From Anthoceros angustus (taxonomy: Eukaryota > Streptophyta > Anthocerotopsida > Anthocerotales > Anthocerotaceae): 64,000 nucleotides of DNA. Of this stretch, positions 1 through 10,464 are shown piece after piece; the stretch's first letter is position 1; each line of letters opens with the position of its first letter. The notes beneath the pieces were generated by a model. That model made no database searches. It was not told where the DNA came from and was given only the letters and a program-made list of their open reading frames with translations. The position numbers and the translations under genes are program-made. The DNA is taken from NCBI GenBank assembly GCA_010909165.1, contig MU008192.1, forward strand, positions 1 through 64,000, read 5' to 3'.

Positions 1-2112
1 TAGTGTACATGTGGTCTTCCACAATGTGTCTTTGATTTCGGTCGTAGCGAAGCGCCACCTTCAAGTCTAATAGGGTAGGACCCGCGTAATCGCTTTGTGT
101 CATGGAGCAAGGCTCCCCTATGTGCTTCTGACATGGTAAGCGCCTCCCACCGCTTCCTGACTCTTCCCGTAGTCGTCCACTTGGTTCACGTCCGAGGGCT
201 TAGCCTGAATGCCCATGCTGGTGCACACCGCACCATAGATGGGTCCGACTGTGGTGGCCGCCCACCGCCGATCCTTCTTCACCGGTTGATCGTCAACTCT
301 TCCACCTCTTCATTACCCGCCTCATCTTCCTCAAACCCGCCACTTCTTTCAAGGGGTCGGATGGAGCCTCTCACCAAGGCATGCATAACCTCCTTTCTAC
401 CTCCGACTACTGCCTCTTCTTCTTATTTCTAAGTGAGTTCCTCCTCCAGAGTCTCCTGGATTCCTTCGAGATCTCTTCCTCTTCCTCAAGTGACCTCGCC
501 TCTTCACCTCCTCCTCCGAGGGCTCTTCATCTTGATTCGATCCCGCCTCTTCTTTTCTTCTTCCTCCTGAGGCGCCCTCGCCTTCACAGCATCGATTCGT
601 AGTTCTCCGCCTGACCGCCTTTCTCACATCCTTCTCGCGAGCAAGCAAAGACATGCTTAGCCATTGGCTTAGGCCACGAAACCATCGCACCGCATGGTGG
701 TGTGGGGTGGGTGCGATCCGGGAGGGCGAGAACCATCGATGTACGATCCCAACTTCTCCGCCTTTCCTCGCTTTCGTTCTCGAGCTTGACAGACGTAGTT
801 TCTGGTCGATTCCACGGAATCTCTCCTGTGAAGGCATCCTTGGCTTCAAAGGTCGCAGGGGGCGTTGGGTGGTTTGCATTTCTCCCACCATGCCGCGTTC
901 CTCAAGAACCCCCCGGAACAATGAATGAGTCGCGCCCGAGCCTTGCTGAAGTTCGCTCGAGACACGAAATCCTCCACGAAGGTTTCCGCATCCCATTCCT
1001 TCTTTCCCCCAAAGAGGGAGTATGCTTGCTTTGTCGACGTCCGCCATCGCATGATGGTTGAGGAACCGCCCCTCACCGCTTGACTTTCTACTACGCCTCC
1101 TCACTCCGACATGATTGCTTACCTCACGGCGGAACTCTCACGCTGAGCTTGCCGCCGCTTCCCCCGAGCTCGAGTGCTCTAGCGCACCACGTCCGGCTCA
1201 CTCGCATGAATTGCTCTTACCTCACGCCCCTCTACGCATTCAACCTTACCTCCACACTATGCTCACGGAGCGATTTCATTCCCGCAACGGGCGCCAAAAT
1301 GTGGCGCGACTTACCGACGGGCCACCGGGCATAACCTGTCGTAGTAGTAAGGAGTCCGCTCCAAGAGAATGATAGTCTCCGCTTGCCACGTTTCAATGCT
1401 TTCACCCCAACGCGACCGCTTCGACTCAAACACACGCTTATCGCTTTCGACTAACTCAGAACGTCCACCGAATAGGCTGCGCGTGGCCAAATGTTTAAGG
1501 ACCTGCTCATCGTGTATCAACCCCCGCCTGCTCTTCTAGTCCGCTTCCTCTCACTCTCACTCGCCACACCTCATCGCTCTTGGGGAAAAGGCGGTGGCTG
1601 CGTGGTCCGGACCTCCTCCGTCGTCCGCCTCCGTCCGGCTCTACACACGAGTCCTCCGGCTCACACGCCCGGCCCGGCCCAACGCCGCCCGCCGCTTCCG
1701 ACGCAGCAAGGTTCTCCGATGCCCCCTCTACACACCACCATAATAGGGTCCGATCACTGGACTTGGATCCCCTCTCCGGCCGCTGCTCGCTCGGTGACTC
1801 GGGACTCACGTTAGCAAGAAGACGACAAGGGTCTGGCAGTAAGAAACGCGGTATCCACGAGAAAGATACCTACCAGAGCATCTTCAACCCTCTTATACTA
1901 CTTCACCAAGTGCGGCGCCTTTATTAACCCCTATTCCTCGAATGATGGCCCATTTCGATTGCCCTAATTCGGCACACCTACCGCCGTTCCCCCTCCCACC
2001 TATCTCGTCGTCGGCGGTGGGCCTGCAGGAGTGGCCTTGGTTAATCCGTGGCCCGGCGACCCCACTTCTTGCCACTACACAGCGTACCCAATCGGATGAT
2101 CCGCGGTATGAC
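1..2112 (-). mobile_element. Degraded Ty3-like LTR retrotransposon, leader and gag part
   Basis: On the minus strand a primer-binding-site-like sequence, TTTTGGCGCCCGTTGCGGG, lies at about 1281-1300. It resembles the TGGCGCC...TTG primer site of plant Ty3/gypsy elements. Downstream on the same strand (about 1076-846) a frame contains FGGKKEWDAETFVEDF, which looks like the start of a retrotransposon gag domain. Frames break repeatedly after that, and an acidic/basic low-complexity stretch follows near 650-400. The sequence between the primer site and 2112 is the likely LTR, but no second copy is present. The element leaves the window on the left. Assignment to Ty3 rests on the primer site and gag resemblance only. 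Confidence 0.45.
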
Positions 2113-2325
2113 TAACAAATTATAATGCATTATGTAGCAAATAAATCACATCATTAAGTAATTACATTGTATCTCAAGAAGGGTTAAGTGCTTATGCGTA
2201 AAGACAACTTAAACTAAATGTGAAAAGACATAACGTTTCTCAGCGGCGTAAACCTAATGAGCGGTCATGTACTATAGCTTTAACTAAAATACAACCCTAA
2301 TCATGACTCCAACACATCTATTACA
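2113..2325 (-). repeat. 3' LTR of copia element A
   Basis: This sequence matches 10243-10464 over its whole length with scattered substitutions and small indels. Shared blocks include atcacatcattaagtaatt, gacaacttaaactaaatgtg and ggtcatgtactatagcttta. On the minus strand it begins TGTAATAGATG, preceded by a short purine-rich stretch (AAGTGGGTG) that could be the polypurine tract. The far end is ...TTTGTTA rather than the canonical CA. Confidence 0.85.
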
Positions 2326-3107
2326 TTACACCCACTTGTTGATCATGATTTCAGTTTACAGATCCTCCGAGTCTCATTGCAGTGCCGTGGGCGGAGTTCG
2401 GTGGTGTATTGATTCTTCAAGCGCCATAGCCATTCTCTCTTATGGCCCAGATTCGCCCGGGCTAATAATCTGAACAAGATGCTTTGTCCAGTGATGAGGC
2501 GGCAAAAGGTGCGCCTTCCTCTTAAGCATACTTCACGAGTCTCTTACTCTCGAGGTGCTAGGCGCAAGATTGCTGCGCTTTTCACCATGTCTCCGTCCTC
2601 GTCAGTCATCTTGCTCCCAAGCGTCGAGCTTAACCTCGTGGCCTTCAGGCGATTTCTTTGAGAACAAGCCAAGTGAACTGCTAAGCGGCAGAGGAAGAGA
2701 CGCAGGAACCACACTGTCTTAGAGCAAAGAAGACCGCGGTGACAAGTCCGTGAGGAAGCATCCGTTCGGTGAGTCTCGGATGTTGAGCTGTTTAGATGTA
2801 GTCTTGGCGCATAAGATTGCGTGAATTTTGTGTCCAGATTTGAAAAAAGCCGAACGAATGGGACTTTAGGTTTTTGCCATGTACAATCTACAATCTCAAA
2901 TAACTATCAAAACAATTATTCAAAGGTTGCGGGGTAACATGTGCAGAGAAATATCAAAAAGCACGATTATAGTGCGGATTTTTCAAGTGCAAAAAGGGGT
3001 CCGGCCAAGTCCGTGTGCAAAAAGGGGTTTCAGGAGAAACCCCTTTCTAAACAGACGTTGTTGATGCTGGGTTCTTGAGAATCGGTGAAAACCTGGACTA
3101 GCTTGAA
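2326..3107. other. No gene seen; element A interior, 3' part
   Basis: No domain is recognised on either strand. The stretch at about 3031-3064 (aggagaaacccctttctaaa) recurs at about 5650-5680. The two sites therefore share a dispersed repeat that brackets the plus-strand copia fragment and the minisatellite. Confidence 0.4.
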
Positions 3108-3660
3108 ATGTCATCGAGGATACCCCTAATAGGCAGTACCAACATGGGCATCAGATACAAACATGAGAAGGGAAAACCCCTAGACCTCGAAGTCTTCACA
3201 GACTCTGACTATGCTGGTGATATTGATAGCGGCAAAATCATCTCGGCTATATCGATTCTTTGGAGGACCGATCTATTGGTCGAAACAAAAACTTGCCTTG
3301 GCTTTATCCTCGTTGGCAGTATAGAGTCGACAGCTGACTAAAGAAATTGTGTGGTAAGTTACTCTTCGGGACTTGGGTATACCAATTCCCACTTGCAGCA
3401 ATTGACACGGCAATCGAGGTTCCATGTCACTTGCTAAGAACCGGTGTTTCATGCCTTGAAACATGTGGAGGTCGAATACCACTACATCAAAGGTCCTCCG
3501 GTGACAGGGGAAAATTGAAGCGCAATATGTACTGACTCAAGACAATCCTGCGGACATACTTACCAAGGCTCTTAGCCGAGAGCTCCACAACAAACATGTT
3601 CAGCGTTTGGGGCTTGGGGACTCAAGCGAGTTCTTGACCTCAACTACCAACAAAGTCTAA
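3108..3660 (+). pseudogene. Copia RNase H fragment in opposite orientation
   Basis: Plus-strand frames give GIRYKHEKGKPL, then FTDSDYAGDID, the typical copia RNase H start with its first catalytic Asp. After several frameshifts comes KHVEVEYHYIKGP, then a decayed AILT-like stretch (about 3545-3590) and LGLGD-like text near the end. Several stops interrupt it. It lies inside minus-strand element A, so it is a remnant of a separate copia element inserted or recombined in reverse orientation. Confidence 0.75.
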
Positions 3661-4261
3661 TCCAAGCAAACCTAAAACGAGTCAAAGTAGGATCGGGAGT
3701 AACAGTCAACCTCTCCAGGGATAAAGACTACAGGCGATTCATCCTCATATGAATCTTTTTCTAACGGATGAGAAGCTCTCATCGAGACCGTGGAGAATTA
3801 CGTTTCTCGCTCTTCATGGAAATCCTCTCCTCATTTCAGGTGCCTCTTCCTCGATCCTCAAGTTGGAACCTTCAGGAGACAGTGGGAGTAGTTAGCAATT
3901 GATGGCTAAGGCTTGGTTAGCATAAATGGAAACATGGAGATATGTAAACAGCAGGATGTAAACGGCAAAGGGACTTACGATATATGCTTACAACGTGCCC
4001 TGTGTAGGCACGACAGGAACGCACATCAACACGCTTCATGATGACCTCGATCTTTCCATAGTCACAGGTCTTGTACCAGATTGGCGTTTGAGGACGAGCA
4101 AGAGTTGCACTACTCACCAGTTTAGTCTCCTGTAGATAATCGTTGGGCCTAGGAAACTTCAGAGGCAGTGAGGGCTGACCTTCATCTTCAGAATCCTATG
4201 ACTATACTGCTTTGGATGATCCGTCTGGGAATGCACTAGGAGGCATGAACCATTTGGGTTC

Positions 4262-4965
4262 ATGCTTCCAGGCCCTTCTTGACCTTGGTGCGCGCGCATG
4301 CACCGCAGGCCTCCTTGCCCCGGGTGCGTGCACAAGTCGCGGCGCCGGGCCTCCTGCCCACAGTGCGCGCGCGCACCCGGGCATCCTTGCCCCACAGTGC
4401 GCGCGGGCATCACTGCCTTACAGTGCGCCCTCAAGGGCATCCTGCCCACAGTGCGCGCGCGGGCATCACTGCCCCACAGTGCGCGCACAGACGGGCAAGA
4501 TCACTGTTCCTTTGGGTGCGCGCACCGGGCATCACCTGCCCACACAGTGCGGCACCGGGCATCCTTGCCCGGTGCGCGCACCCTGAACCACTGTCTCGGC
4601 GCGCACCGGTGCATCCTTGCCCACAGTGCGCTTCCCGGGCATCCTGCCCACAGGTCGCATGCCGGACAAGATCTCAGCCTTACTGATGCGGCGCGCGGGC
4701 ATCCTGCTTCCCAGTGCGCGCATCTGGGCATCACTGCCCGGGTACATGACCGGGCATCACCCCAGTGTGCGCGCACCGGGCATCTCTGTCTCGCAGTGCA
4801 GCGCACCCGGGCATCTGCCCTGCCCCCTGCGTGCGCGCACCGGGCATCCCTTACGGTGCGGCGCACCTCGGCATCACCCTTACAGTGCAGCGGTGCATCA
4901 CTGCCCCACAGTGGTTACCCGGAATACAAGGCCAGGTCAGGCGCACTTGTCGCATTCCAATCCTT
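4262..4965. repeat. GC-rich degenerate minisatellite (GTGCGCGC/GGGCATC units)
   Basis: This is a head-to-tail array of imperfect units of about 30-45 bp built from 'gggcatcactgcccacagtgcgcgcac'-like words (seen as GGGCATC, TGCCC, ACAGTGCGCGC). All six frames stay open for 60-230 codons because of composition, giving Ala/Arg/His/Pro-rich translations with no domain. It is sharply more GC-rich than the flanks. Confidence 0.8.
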
Positions 4966-6160
4966 GCCCACGGTGTGCAATTTGCCACCAGAGTAGTCTC
5001 TGCAGCGCTTGGCCCCCTGCATTTTGGTGCAGTGCACTTGTTCACCCAAATTTGCATTTGTACAACATGTTTGGATAACCCGGTACTAGGTCACTCTAAC
5101 AAAGAGACGGAAACTAAACACCGTAAAGAATAAAAGGATAGGGTGTTGCTTCGTCGCATTGGGGCATAGGATAGGTATATAAGAGTGGTCTAGGTGAACC
5201 CTCACTTCGACAATGCTCTGCTACTTGTTATTTTGTCTTTGGAGTTAAGCACATCGAACCCGTAATCGCCAAAAGGACGTATGCTTCCCATTAGAAGATC
5301 ATTTTCACGTTCTTTTTGCATAGTGCATGCATAAGTTTGCACATAGCGTTGTTTAGGTGCTGCACTTATGCGCCTAGGATTACGGTATACAAAAACATAC
5401 AAAACCACAAAATCACGTAAACTTCTGGACGCATGGCGAAATTATGGAACAATGAGGTCACCGCCCTTCATCACCACCGGTATAAGCGGCGTGTCACGTG
5501 GAAATGACTCGGCTGAGGAAGTGGTCTTGGGAGCGCCAGGAATGCCGAAACCGATGGGAACACCCTGAACACCTACAAAAACCAACAAAAACCAAACCAA
5601 CTTCAATTTACGGTGAAATAGGGTTGGGATTTTTTCCAAAACCCCTTTTGACAGGAGAAACCCCTTTCTAAACATACGCTGTTGCTGGTGGTGTAGGCAA
5701 CTTCTAACCTGGCTGTATTTGAAGCATATATTAGCTTCCCAACACCCTGCCTGTAGGGAACTCCCTTCATCTATTCCTTTTCTTGTTGTGTTGAAGGGGA
5801 CATGAGCTTGCTAAGCCTCGATCATGGGGCATGGGTGTTGCGTTCTTGCCACCGCAAAATGTATGTTTCAAAAGCTTGTCATGTCGTGGGCCTAAGCGCT
5901 TAGATTGAGGCTGCATCCTTGAGGCGAGTTGCTCTGAGGAATATCTAGGGTACATGTAAGTCATAATCCTAGCCTATTTCTTTGTATGTGTATACCAAGG
6001 CTATGTAAAGGTCCAAGGCTGGACATTTTGAATCTCTTAGCAAGCATGTCTTATTTTCTTTATAAAGTCCATTTGTGTGACGAATCAAGTCGTCAGCATA
6101 TCTTGCCAAGTACATCTTCTTTTGTAAATGTAGAGGCTAAATGCGCAAGGCTTTTAGTGA
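4966..6160. other. No intact gene; decayed element A interior
   Basis: No recognisable domain. The segment contains the second copy of the AGGAGAAACCCCTTTCTAAA repeat near 5650. It probably includes the decayed RT C-terminal side of element A on the minus strand. Confidence 0.35.
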
Positions 6161-6163
6161 AGT

Positions 6164-6960
6164 CTAGGGCTTGGAGTTACAGGTCCAACTCGCATTCCAC
6201 TTCATAGCATTGTTTAAGACCATACGAGACTTGATAAGTCGCATACATGGTCCTCTTTCCTTCCACCTCAAAACCGGAGGTTGCATGTATATCTCGTGTC
6301 CGCCTTTCCATGCAAGAAGGCATTTTAACGTCATACATTTGCAGTTCATAATCATTGTATGTTGATCGCAAGGAGGACACAGTGTGGCTAGTTTTACAAC
6401 GGAGCGAAAGTCTCTAAGTAATCAAGTCCGAGAATGCGAGAATCCTCTTGCTACTAGCCTAGCTTTGTACATCAAAGGTACCATCAGCTTTCACCTTTAA
6501 TTTGAAGACCCATTTACAAGACACCATTTTCCGCCAGGGGTAATTTTGCTATCTCCCATGTGCCATTTTCTATGAGCGAGTCATATTCTAAGCGTATAGC
6601 TTTCTCCCACTCCTTGTGATCGGTCTAGTCAACGCCTCGGATAGGTTTGAGGTTCTATGGGATCAAGAGAGGTTGCGCATTGACCCTCACATTATGGGAA
6701 GAAGTTACAAGTCGGGGCACAATAATAATGGGGTCTTCATCACGAGTAGGATATCGCGGATAGTTCTCGGAGGTGCTTCATCGGGTTCATCGTATGTCCT
6801 CAAGCGTGTCATCGGTATCAAGCTGGTCGGTTGAGACATCGATCTGTTTATGTATCGCCGGTGATCGGAGGAAATTGATCTGTATATGGCTGCGGGCATA
6901 GTGGCTGCATCTAGCTGCCGCTCTGCATCGCATATTCCCCACCGGAGCAATATTCTCAAG
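6164..6960 (-). pseudogene. Copia element A reverse transcriptase remnant
   Basis: Minus-strand frames around 6380-6177 read YNDYELQMYDVKMPSCMERR, then GFEVEGKRTM and YGLKQ. This matches the copia RT block whose usual form is DVKTAFLHGELEEEIYM...GFE...LYGLKQ. Substitutions and frameshifts destroy it. The YVDD catalytic motif was not found. The sequence to about 6960 is the acidic/Pro linker between integrase and RT. Non-functional. Confidence 0.7.
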
Positions 6961-7079
6961 TGGAGCTAGGGTGAGTGCCATGGTCGGAAAGATCAAAATG
7001 AGTGGAGATGTCATCCTCCGTCATCTGTGGTGGAGGATCTTTCTGCTCCACTTGAAGCCCAAGTCGTGCCTCATTAAAG

Positions 7080-7800
7080 GTAACACTCGAGCATAAATAA
7101 CTTTGTTGGTGGGAACATCATACATTTGTATGCTTTTATGCCCTCAGATATCCCAAAGATGAGTAGCTTTCTAGCTTTGTCTCGAAAGCTTCTTCCGCTT
7201 CTCTTTAGGGATAAAGGCGTAGGCAAGGCAACCAAAGGTCCTTAAATGTTTAAGAGATGGCTTCCTTCCGTGAACACCTCATATGGGGTCATCCATTAAC
7301 GTTAGTAGGTAACTGCGTAGGTAAGTTGAAGTCATAAGGGCCTCAATATGGCATGGAAGCGTCATGGAGCAAAGAGGAGGTCATTTCGCAATGTAAGGTT
7401 GAGACGCCACCCTTACGCTGGTGGAGTGTAGACAATCGTGAGTTGTCTACCTATTCCTTCATCCTTGCAATAGGCCGAATTCATGTGATGTGAATTCCCC
7501 ACCATTATCGATCTTAAGGTTTTAATTTTGCTTCCGTCCATCGTTGAAACTTGATATACTCCTTGAAGTAGGAGAAACACTCGCTCTTACATTTCGGATG
7601 TATGTTGTGACAAATCTGCTCTTGTCATCGGTGAATGTGAGGAAATATTTTCCTCCACCAATTGAATCACAGACGAGAGGTCCACACAGATCTGTGGACA
7701 AGTTCAAGAAGATCACTTGCGGTGAGGGGCCCGATTTTGAAGGTGCTTGATGTCTCTTAGAAAGAACACAAGCCTCACATAATGGAATTGAGGTCAAGGG
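7080..7800 (-). pseudogene. Copia element A integrase remnant
   Basis: The frame at 7797-7522 contains CEACVLSKRHQAPS (the second half of the HHCC zinc domain), then LSTDLCGPL with the first catalytic Asp, then GGGKYFLTFTDDKSRF, the core-domain strand typical of copia integrase. Downstream the frame is lost, and later core motifs survive only as degenerate text (GCEAF-like region, 7300-7100). It lies between the protease and RT remnants in copia order. Confidence 0.75.
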
Positions 7801-8132
7801 ACCAATGGGTCCATCTGGTAAAGGTCACTAGCACTTGCTTTTGCAACTTTGCCATGTGTGGATGACCTAAGCGGGCATGCCACAACCGAGATTTAGTTAT
7901 CTGTGCCGATGCCTTGGAGACATCCTGTGTCGTGGGACTCAACTATTCCACTATTCAAATGGAGGCGCAGGTCATGGTCCAAGACCCATATGCAAGTACC
8001 TTCCTATGGTCAAATGCATCTATCGATACATTCTAGTAAATAGCACATGGCTGCTATTATGCGCATTGATCTTCTAAGCGAGATGAGGTTTCTTGTCATG
8101 TCGTACATAGTAGACATCCTGCAATTTGAGGG

Positions 8133-9228
8133 TTAGTCCGGTGGGAGGCGTCTCTGACCTCGACCGGGAGACAAGAGACCTATCGTCTCAAGATACACAT
8201 CTTGGTCGACAAGTGGCACATATGTTAAGAATGCGTTTCTGTCAAAGCAAATATGAGCTGTGGCTCCTGTGTCTAGATACCACTCAGCAGTGGGTTTAAG
8301 ATGTGCTTTGGCAGACAAGCATGTGGGCAGCAGAAGTGGACTTGCAAACTCCCTTGTCCCTACTGTTAGGGCAGATGGAGTGTTTGGCTTCTTAACCACA
8401 ACGTGTGTCTCAGCTGAAGATCCCTCCTTGCGAGGAACTCCAGCCTGCTTCTTACGACACTCACGTTCCCAATGGCCAAGTAACTTGCACCAGTTACAAG
8501 TACATGCCTTTTTGGTTTTCTTGTATGGAGTGTTGGTTCCTGTTGACCCCTTATCTGCTTCCACCCTTTGAGAAGGTTCTTCTACCTCCTCGTCCTTGGT
8601 TGGATGTGTACAGGGCCTGCTGCTTCCACCCTTTGTGGTTGGTCTTGCTTGCTTCCTCTTGAAGCATTGAGCTCCTGGTGTGAAAAGCTCATCTCGGCAT
8701 TTCCACACCTTGTTTCTTGGCTTCTTGAGCATGAAGTCACAAAGTGTCTCAACTTTCACTTTGAGTCCCCATCCTTCATTCTCAAATTTTGGAAGTTTCG
8801 TAAAATTTGTCATTTACTGACCATGTTACGCCTGCGTAGAGTTCCTTGAGGCGAGTTAGGATTTGGTGAAGTCTTCACAAAGCTGCCTCAACATTTCGGA
8901 TGTTAGGCCACTGCGTATGAGGTACTTGGCTCCATTGTCTTTAGCTAACCAATCGCTTCCACTGTATCCCTTGGAGATACTCTACATTTCGGTTGCATAT
9001 TTAAGGAGGCCTCTCATCTCGAGAACACTCCATCCGGATGAGCCAGATATCAAAGTCATTGCCGTTGAACCTGTCCTTTTCTTTGAAGGATTCACTACTA
9101 CCAAAGTTAGAAGATAAGGCTGTATCACCCATGTTTCTGGGTATAGACTGCTCTTCTATGACAGGTTCTGACTCTGCTTTATTGAAGACGTTTCCAAAAT
9201 CGTCTAGATCACTTTCTGATCGTTCCAT
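8133..9228 (-). pseudogene. Copia element A gag and protease remnant
   Basis: The gag start is visible at about 9110-9030 (ESFKEKDRFNGNDFDIW). The same FKEKDRF signature occurs in element C at 59.2 kb, so the two belong to related lineages. The 8813-8133 frame carries a CCHC zinc knuckle, CNWCKLLGHWEREC, at about 8498-8457, a Lys-rich linker, and the aspartic protease site WYLDTGATAHIC at about 8282-8247. The middle of gag between 9.0 and 8.8 kb is broken by frameshifts. Confidence 0.85.
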
Positions 9229-10230
9229 TCATTATTACTTACAGTGCATGTTGGTTTTGACGTTGCAAGGTTTGATCCCATGCAATTCTGCGTGCTGCTA
9301 TCCTAGCACTTCTCATCTCATATTTGTTATAGACGTAAGTTGAACATGAAGGGCAAGAATTTGGTGAGTCAAACTTCCTTTCACGATTTGTTTTACTTAC
9401 GTGCTTGCATACCTCGAATCTTTGGGTTAGACAATAACTCGGGTTTTAATAGCATTACAAGTTTGTAATCTATATGTGGTTCTTTTAAATCGCAAATCGA
9501 TACTAAACTGCGAAACATGACTGAAATTTGGTTGAATCTATTTTCAACATTCCTATTGTTAGTTTCAAGGCCTGAACAATTGTGTTTTGATGTTGATTGT
9601 GCCTTGTCGTGAGAAGCTGCGTTGGTACAATTTTGAAGTGGTTGATTTTGTACAACGCTCCTCTCCACGAATGTCGGTCGAGTTACATTGGGAGCGCAAT
9701 TCAAGTAGTGTGTTGAATGCTCCCCTGTCTCTGTTTGCGCGGTTGAGTCACTGCACCGTGGCTCCATTGTTGGACACACACATGTAATTGATTGGGTAAA
9801 TCATCGTGACTACTGTATCGATTCTGCCTAGGATTGTTGTTCCCCCTAGGATTTTCCTGGGGAGCAAGATAGATATAATTTGCCATGGCCTTGAGCCAGG
9901 ATTGTTATATCTAAAATGCAGAATTTCTGCATTATAGAGATCCTTTTATATAAATCATATACACTAATCTGCCTATTAGGCAGTTGTTCTAGTGCATCTG
10001 CATGGAATTGTCTAAACTGACAATTTAATGGAAATGCATTAATCAAACTGATTGACATACATGTTAGATTTTTCTAAAAGAAAATATCAGAAACTATTTT
10101 CTTGAAAATCTTCTTGTTTCTTTCTTTTGAACTCATTTTCAAAATAAGAAGACTAAAGAAGATAAATTCGTGCACATTTTCTAGTGCAGAATTTCAATGC
10201 GCATCTTCCTAGATGCATTCTACATAGTTA
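9229..10230 (-). other. Element A leader between primer site and gag
   Basis: A minus-strand open frame (9779-9393) of about 128 codons is rich in Asn, Thr and Cys and matches nothing I recognise. It lies upstream of gag, where copia elements usually have a short untranslated leader. It could be an extra 5' ORF or chance. The rest, 9850-10230, is AT-rich with no gene. Confidence 0.3.
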
Positions 10231-10242
10231 GCTCTGATACCA
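10231..10242 (-). other. Primer binding site, initiator-Met tRNA
   Basis: The minus strand reads TGGTATCAGAGC immediately after the LTR. This is the standard plant copia primer binding site complementary to the 3' end of initiator methionine tRNA. It fixes the orientation and the inner edge of the 5' LTR. Confidence 0.9.
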
Positions 10243-10464
10243 TAACAAAATTATACAGATTATGTAGAAATAAATCACATCATTAAGTAATTACATTGTA
10301 TCTCAAGAAAGGGGTTAAAGTGCTTATGCGTAAAAGACAACTTAAACTAAATGTGAAAAGACATAACGTTTCTCAAGCGACGTAACCCTAATGAACGGTC
10401 ATGTACTATAGCTTTAACTAAACCCAATTAATACAACCTAATCATGACTCCAACATCTATTACA
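10243..10464 (-). repeat. 5' LTR of copia element A
   Basis: This 222 bp sequence is paired with 2113-2325. On the minus strand it starts TGTAATAGATGTTGG and runs to ...TTTTGTTA, directly abutting the primer site. Differences from the other LTR are scattered single-base changes and small indels, consistent with an old insertion. Confidence 0.85.

Larger units (their letters stand above)
2113..10464 (-). mobile_element. Ty1/copia element A, both LTRs present, decayed
   Basis: Two similar copies of a roughly 215-222 bp sequence bracket this segment. The right copy is followed on the minus strand by a classic copia primer site complementary to initiator-Met tRNA. Reading leftward come a leader, gag with zinc knuckle, protease, integrase and reverse transcriptase remnants, in copia order (integrase before RT). 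All coding parts contain stops or frameshifts. The minus-strand RNase H was not found. The 2.3-5.9 kb part instead holds a plus-strand copia fragment and a GC-rich minisatellite, so it has suffered nested insertion or replacement. No matching target-site duplication is visible at the two ends. Confidence 0.8.

Noticed and set aside
397-1104. 235-codon minus ORF as an intact gene
   Set aside because: Arg/Glu-rich low-complexity text; the gag-like motif is in a different frame, so the ORF is a composite of decayed sequence.
4298-4996. 232-codon Cys/His/Ala-rich ORF
   Set aside because: Lies entirely in the GTGCGCGC minisatellite, and several frames are open at once.
10231-10242. tRNA gene fragment
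   Set aside because: The 12-mer complementary to initiator-Met tRNA is a retrotransposon primer site next to an LTR; no cloverleaf surrounds it.
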